Below, piece after piece: positions 60,715 to 64,000 of a stretch of DNA of 64,000 bases. The notes below the pieces were generated by a model. The model was not told the DNA's origin and did not search any database. It saw only the letters and a list, made by a program, of their open reading frames with translations. Source of the DNA: Paenalicyclobacillus mengziensis (GTDB lineage Bacteria > Bacillota > Bacilli > Alicyclobacillales > Alicyclobacillaceae); NCBI RefSeq assembly GCF_017298635.1, contig NZ_CP071182.1, positions 4,750,001-4,814,000 on the forward strand, read 5' to 3'. Both the position numbers and the translations under genes were made by a program. Within the stretch, counting starts at the first letter, position 1. Every line of letters begins with the position of its first letter.

Positions 60715-61700
60715 ACAAGGCATATCAGGAGACGCTGAAATACCCACAAAAAGACTTTGACCTGATTAAAGAGGCAACCATCGGTATTACGGTGACAGCC
60801 GTGTTGGTCCTTGGCGCTGCGGCAATCTTCGGAGCCCCGTATCGACCTGCTGTCACCAACCAGCAAATTGCACAAACGCAACCTATCACCATCATGCAAA
60901 CCGCACTAGGAGACCTCGATGGTCAGGGAGAAATGGCCCAATACGGCCCGCCCTACAACAACGGTAGTGGGCACACACAGTCAATCCTTGGTTTTCACCC
61001 CGGTACATTTTGGGGCACCCCTTATCAACTGAACACGGCGAAGGCTGACGTCCTGACGCCACTTAGTATGCTCGCTAAGGCGTCGAACAATCCGACACTT
61101 GCGAATGACCTTACACAGTACAACAATGCGTCCGCTTCGCAGAAGCAAACATGGGATGAAAATCTCAGCAATGCGTTGAATAAAGCCACCGTGCAAAACG
61201 GCCAGGTGGTGGTACCGAGTGGAAACTACGGTCCGGTTGAGTCGATGATGAACTACGAGCTGTCGCTGGCCTCATCGGGTCTGTTCTCGGGCGCCTTGAA
61301 TCGTGAAACAAATCAGGGTGTATATCGCTGGAATGTGCAAAACGACCTGTTGTTCTTACAAGGCAGTGCCTTACACAAGGTTGCTGGCCAGTTGGATATG
61401 AAAGGCGAGCAGTGGGGCATCAACCACGATGAAGCCTCATACCCAGGCCCTTGGTGGTTGACACCGTACACCTTCCTTTATCAGATTCCACCCTATTCGA
61501 CGTCAGCTGCTGGCGATGAAGGGGCCGCATTCACCATGGGATTTCTGTTCCTGATACTCTTGCTCGTTCCGTTTATTCCGGGGCTGAACAAGTTGCCAAA
61601 GGTTCTTCCAGTCTACAAGTGGATTTGGCGTGATTGGTACCGTTCGAACAAAAATGCTGGCCGAAAAGCGACCCAAGCTCCATCGCATTTAGGCACTTGA
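60711..61700 (+). CDS. Cytochrome b partner subunit (subunit IV-like) with large external domain
   Basis: 329 residues with only two clear membrane helices (about 24-42 and 275-295) and a ~230-residue external part between them. It contains no cysteine, hence no haem c. Before the second helix it has YPGPWWLTPYTFLYQIPP, which resembles the PEWY region of cytochrome b/subunit IV except that the glutamate is absent. ATGA overlap with cytochrome b shows obligatory coupling. Probably the quinone-site partner, but atypical. Confidence 0.6.
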   Translation: MNKAYQETLKYPQKDFDLIKEATIGITVTAVLVLGAAAIFGAPYRPAVTNQQIAQTQPITIMQTALGDLDGQGEMAQYGPPYNNGSGHTQSILGFHPGTFWGTPYQLNTAKADVLTPLSMLAKASNNPTLANDLTQYNNASASQKQTWDENLSNALNKATVQNGQVVVPSGNYGPVESMMNYELSLASSGLFSGALNRETNQGVYRWNVQNDLLFLQGSALHKVAGQLDMKGEQWGINHDEASYPGPWWLTPYTFLYQIPPYSTSAAGDEGAAFTMGFLFLILLLVPFIPGLNKLPKVLPVYKWIWRDWYRSNKNAGRKATQAPSHLGT

Positions 61701-61744
61701 TTGAACAGGCAAAAGCTTAGCCCGCATGACAGGAGGGATTGCAT

Positions 61745-61954
61745 ATGAAACAGGGTATTCGCTTATGGGTGATTTGGATCTTCGCCTTGGTGACCGGCAT
61801 CTACGGCACCGCCATTACTTACCAAGGCATCACGACGGTGCATCATATCGACCTGCTTTACGGAGTTCCCATTTTCTTGTTTGGGGTCTGGATAACGGGG
61901 AACATATGGGGTTCTGCACGTCAGGCATACCGACGTCAGCGGGCCAAAGCCTGA
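61745..61954 (+). CDS. Small membrane protein of the cytochrome b operon
   Basis: 69 residues with two membrane helices (VIWIFALVTGIYGTAITYQG and YGVPIFLFGVWITGNIW) and a basic tail. Starts at ATG 61745 seven bases after GGAGGG. Last gene of the operon, followed by a strong terminator; function unknown. Confidence 0.68.
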   Translation: MKQGIRLWVIWIFALVTGIYGTAITYQGITTVHHIDLLYGVPIFLFGVWITGNIWGSARQAYRRQRAKA

Positions 61955-62021
61955 TTTGCCTGATTCGGTTGCATCAGCAAGGTACGGGCTTTGCATCCAT
62001 CATTTTAAGACGGCAAATCAA

Positions 62022-62064
62022 ATCGAGAACGAGCAGAGGCAGCGACACTCTGCTCGTTCTCGAT
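62022..62064 (+). terminator. Terminator of the cytochrome b operon
   Basis: A perfect 17-bp stem (62022-62038 with 62048-62064, starting ATCGAGAACGAG) and nine-base loop, followed by ATTTGT. Confidence 0.88.
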
Positions 62065-62074
62065 ATTTGTGGAC

Positions 62075-62118
62075 CGCTAAAGAGACACGGCATCGTCTGT
62101 CTGCGCTGTGTCTCTTGT
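62075..62118 (-). terminator. Terminator of the KdpD-like gene
   Basis: AAGAGACAC and GTGTCTCTT pair around 62077-62115; the minus-strand side faces the end of the KdpD-like gene, though the T-run is short. Confidence 0.5.
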
Positions 62119-62123
62119 CTTTA

Positions 62124-64000
62124 TCACTGAACCTCCCGATCACGCTCATGGGCGACAATATGCAAGTCAACAAATTCAGCGTGTTCGAGGACGTAATCGA
62201 GGGGATTGGTTTTGAGTCGTGAAAGCACCCCTCGCTGTGTGAGTGGCCGTCCAGCTACGAGTTGCGAGACTTCGAGTTCCATCGCGGTTTGCACAATCGT
62301 CAAACCAACGTTGTGATTCACAGCAGGTCTCGACAAAAAATGAGCGTCAAATTGCTCACTCAAATGCTTGATTTTCGCGAAATCGCGCTCATCTTGAGGT
62401 CTCATGACCTCGTCTATCGAGACGACAAGTACCCAAAGTTCCGCGTGGAGGCGGTCAGCAATCCTCCATCCACGGCGGATGAGCTTTTCAGAGTGGGGTC
62501 GATGGTTCACGCAGACAAGGATGCGCTCCACGTCATAGCTGTTCCTCCCCGTATGTCGTGCCCTGTCGATACGCTGATCCACGTCGTCCGCGACTTCGAG
62601 TAGGGCTAATTCACGCAGTGCGGCCAGGTTTGCAGTCTGAAAGAAATTGTCGAGCGCACGTTCAATTTTGTCCCGAGTGTAGATGCGCCCTTCGACAAGT
62701 CGCTGCTGCAAAGTCTCCGGTGTGACGTCAATAAGTTTAATCTCACGAGCCAACTTCATGAACCAGTCTGGCACGCGTTCTCGAACCTTGACCCCCGTAA
62801 TGTGCTCGACCTTATCGTGCAAACTCTCGAGATGCTGAACATTGACGGCAGTCACGACGTTAATGCCTTGTTCAAGGAGATACTGGATGTCTTGATAACG
62901 CTTCTCTCTGACACTGCCAGGAACGTTGGTATGCGCCAATTCGTCTACCAGGACCATTGTTGGTTCCCGGCGCAAAATTGCGTCGACGTCCATCTCTTCG
63001 TACACGCGTCCTTCGAGTTGAATCTGCTTTTTCGGAATGACTTCCAAATCCCCAATCTGCGCAGCCGTCTCAGCACGTCCGTGGGTTTCAATCAAGCCAA
63101 TGACCACGTCCCACCCTCGCTTGCGCCAGTCTCGTGCATCCTGGAGCATTTTATACGTCTTGCCAACCCCAGGAGCAGCCCCCACGTAGATGGTGAGTCT
63201 TCCTCGCAGACGAGGATTCTGGTTCCCATCGCTCTGCGCATCACTGGATTTCGGCAATTTAAACATCGTGTCCGGGGCGTCTCGCCAGCCCACAATCCGA
63301 AGGTCTGTATAGCGCAGGTTTCTGAGCAGGTAGCGCACTGGATTTTCTCTCCAAAGCTCCCATTTGCGGTCTGGTGCTGGCTGTCCGATAACGATTTGCG
63401 TAACATTGTAGCGTGCGGCAACGTCCGCAATCACGGCGCCAGTTTTTCTATCATTACGAGGCTCGAGAATGAATTCTCCCTCACACTCATCAGCTAACGC
63501 TTTCAGCTTGTCGAGATTCGCTCTCTCCTTTTCTGAAAGAGGTTCCTCCCCGCCCCTGGAAATAAACAGAACGTACAAATCTGCTTTCATACGCATCGCC
63601 ATGCGTTCGCCGCGCCCTATGAGCTTCACTGCTCGAGGATAGTGGCTGACGCAGACCATAATGACCTCTTTGGCCCCCACAGGACCTGGGATTCTCCGTC
63701 TTGAATAGGAACGCTCGAGCCGTTCGTCAACATCCTCTGCCACCATACGCAGAGCTAGTTCACGAAGGCCAGACAGATTCGACTTGCGAAAAAAGTTCTG
63801 TAGCGCCTGGTCAACCCTATCTGCAGGATAAATACTCCCATCCCGCAAACGCTGGCGCAGTGTTTCGGGGGTAACATCAATAACAGATACCTCATCAGCA
63901 CGCTTAATGAGAGATTCCGGAATCAGTTCCCTGACAGGAATGCCCGTGATTTCCTCCGCCTCATCGTGAATACCTTCGATATGTTGCACGTTGACGGTGG
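62124..64000 (-). CDS. Tandem KdpD-Usp protein without histidine kinase, 5' end outside window
   Basis: At least 625 residues, two modules in tandem. The second is complete: KdpD P-loop domain with GAAPGVGKTYKML (Walker A) and VLVDELAHTN (Walker B), then a universal stress protein-like domain (ILVCVNHRPHSEKLIRRG). The first module is cut at the window edge but shows the KdpD end (EEITGIPVRELIPESL, IDVTPETLRQRL) and its own Usp domain (VIMVCVSHYPRAVKLIG). No HAMP, dimerisation or ATPase kinase domain follows. In Firmicutes the KdpD Usp domain binds c-di-AMP, so this may be a potassium-related c-di-AMP receptor. Kdp genes are expected to the right. Confidence 0.85.
   Translation of the reverse strand, partial: TVNVQHIEGIHDEAEEITGIPVRELIPESLIKRADEVSVIDVTPETLRQRLRDGSIYPADRVDQALQNFFRKSNLSGLRELALRMVAEDVDERLERSYSRRRIPGPVGAKEVIMVCVSHYPRAVKLIGRGERMAMRMKADLYVLFISRGGEEPLSEKERANLDKLKALADECEGEFILEPRNDRKTGAVIADVAARYNVTQIVIGQPAPDRKWELWRENPVRYLLRNLRYTDLRIVGWRDAPDTMFKLPKSSDAQSDGNQNPRLRGRLTIYVGAAPGVGKTYKMLQDARDWRKRGWDVVIGLIETHGRAETAAQIGDLEVIPKKQIQLEGRVYEEMDVDAILRREPTMVLVDELAHTNVPGSVREKRYQDIQYLLEQGINVVTAVNVQHLESLHDKVEHITGVKVRERVPDWFMKLAREIKLIDVTPETLQQRLVEGRIYTRDKIERALDNFFQTANLAALRELALLEVADDVDQRIDRARHTGRNSYDVERILVCVNHRPHSEKLIRRGWRIADRLHAELWVLVVSIDEVMRPQDERDFAKIKHLSEQFDAHFLSRPAVNHNVGLTIVQTAMELEVSQLVAGRPLTQRGVLSRLKTNPLDYVLEHAEFVDLHIVAHERDREVQ

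Overview
The window looks like a chromosomal segment of a spore-forming, moderately GC-rich Bacilli member close to Alicyclobacillus and relatives. This is an inference from gene content. Support comes from CotF-type spore coat proteins, strong Shine-Dalgarno sites with many GTG/TTG starts, a T-box leader in front of proBA, a Firmicutes-type FdhA with its DUF1641 partner, an LCP cell-wall ligase and a KdpD-type sensor. No rRNA or tRNA gene was seen.

Layout. 1-7.3 kb: a hexuronate catabolic operon on the minus strand (kdgK, kdgA, uxaA, uxaB, an iolB-like isomerase, an M24-type protein) with a divergent LacI regulator and matching operator-like sites. 7.3-9.2 kb: a zinc alcohol dehydrogenase and two CotF-like coat proteins, one carrying a perfect-length 36-bp repeat tract. 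9.5-13.7 kb: an AlkD glycosylase, a five-hairpin repeat element (copy A), the wreck of an mmsA/iolA-type aldehyde dehydrogenase, a P1 peptidase and a complete IS with 16-bp terminal repeats and a TTAT target duplication. 14-18.4 kb: SDR, DUF1641 and formate dehydrogenase. 18.5-26.9 kb: pirin between two HxlR regulators, a truncated RibF-like gene ending in repeat element copy B, a class A PBP, a solute:sodium symporter with its DUF3311 partner, and a beta-lactamase-fold protein. 27-32.4 kb: a Leloir galactose operon (deoR-type regulator, galT, galK, galE, galM). 33-42.3 kb: two APC permeases, glycerate kinase, and a sugar-nucleotide/EPS block (galU, manC, GDP-mannose-type SDR, glycosyltransferase) interrupted by repeat element copy C. 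42.4-45.5 kb: proBA with a T-box leader. 45.5-50 kb: small and unknown proteins, a SEC-C protein and a dense DnaA-box cluster. 50-58 kb: cell-envelope proteins (NlpC/P60 hydrolase, LCP protein, secreted Asn/Ser/Thr-rich protein, repeat-containing secreted protein), a lactonase-like MBL protein and an aldo/keto reductase. 58-64 kb: an amidohydrolase, a cytochrome b operon lacking Rieske and cytochrome c genes, and a KdpD-like protein made of two tandem KdpD-Usp modules without a kinase.

The most unusual structure is the dispersed ~210-bp element found three times (10239-10448 inverted, 21065-21274, 38538-38746). Each copy holds five 25-bp imperfect palindromes with almost identical start-to-start spacing of about 53, 40, 40 and 52 bp, which is mirror-symmetric around the centre. 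Each lies at the 3' end of a different gene. Functional assignments rest on recognised family motifs read from the translated sequence; no database search was possible.
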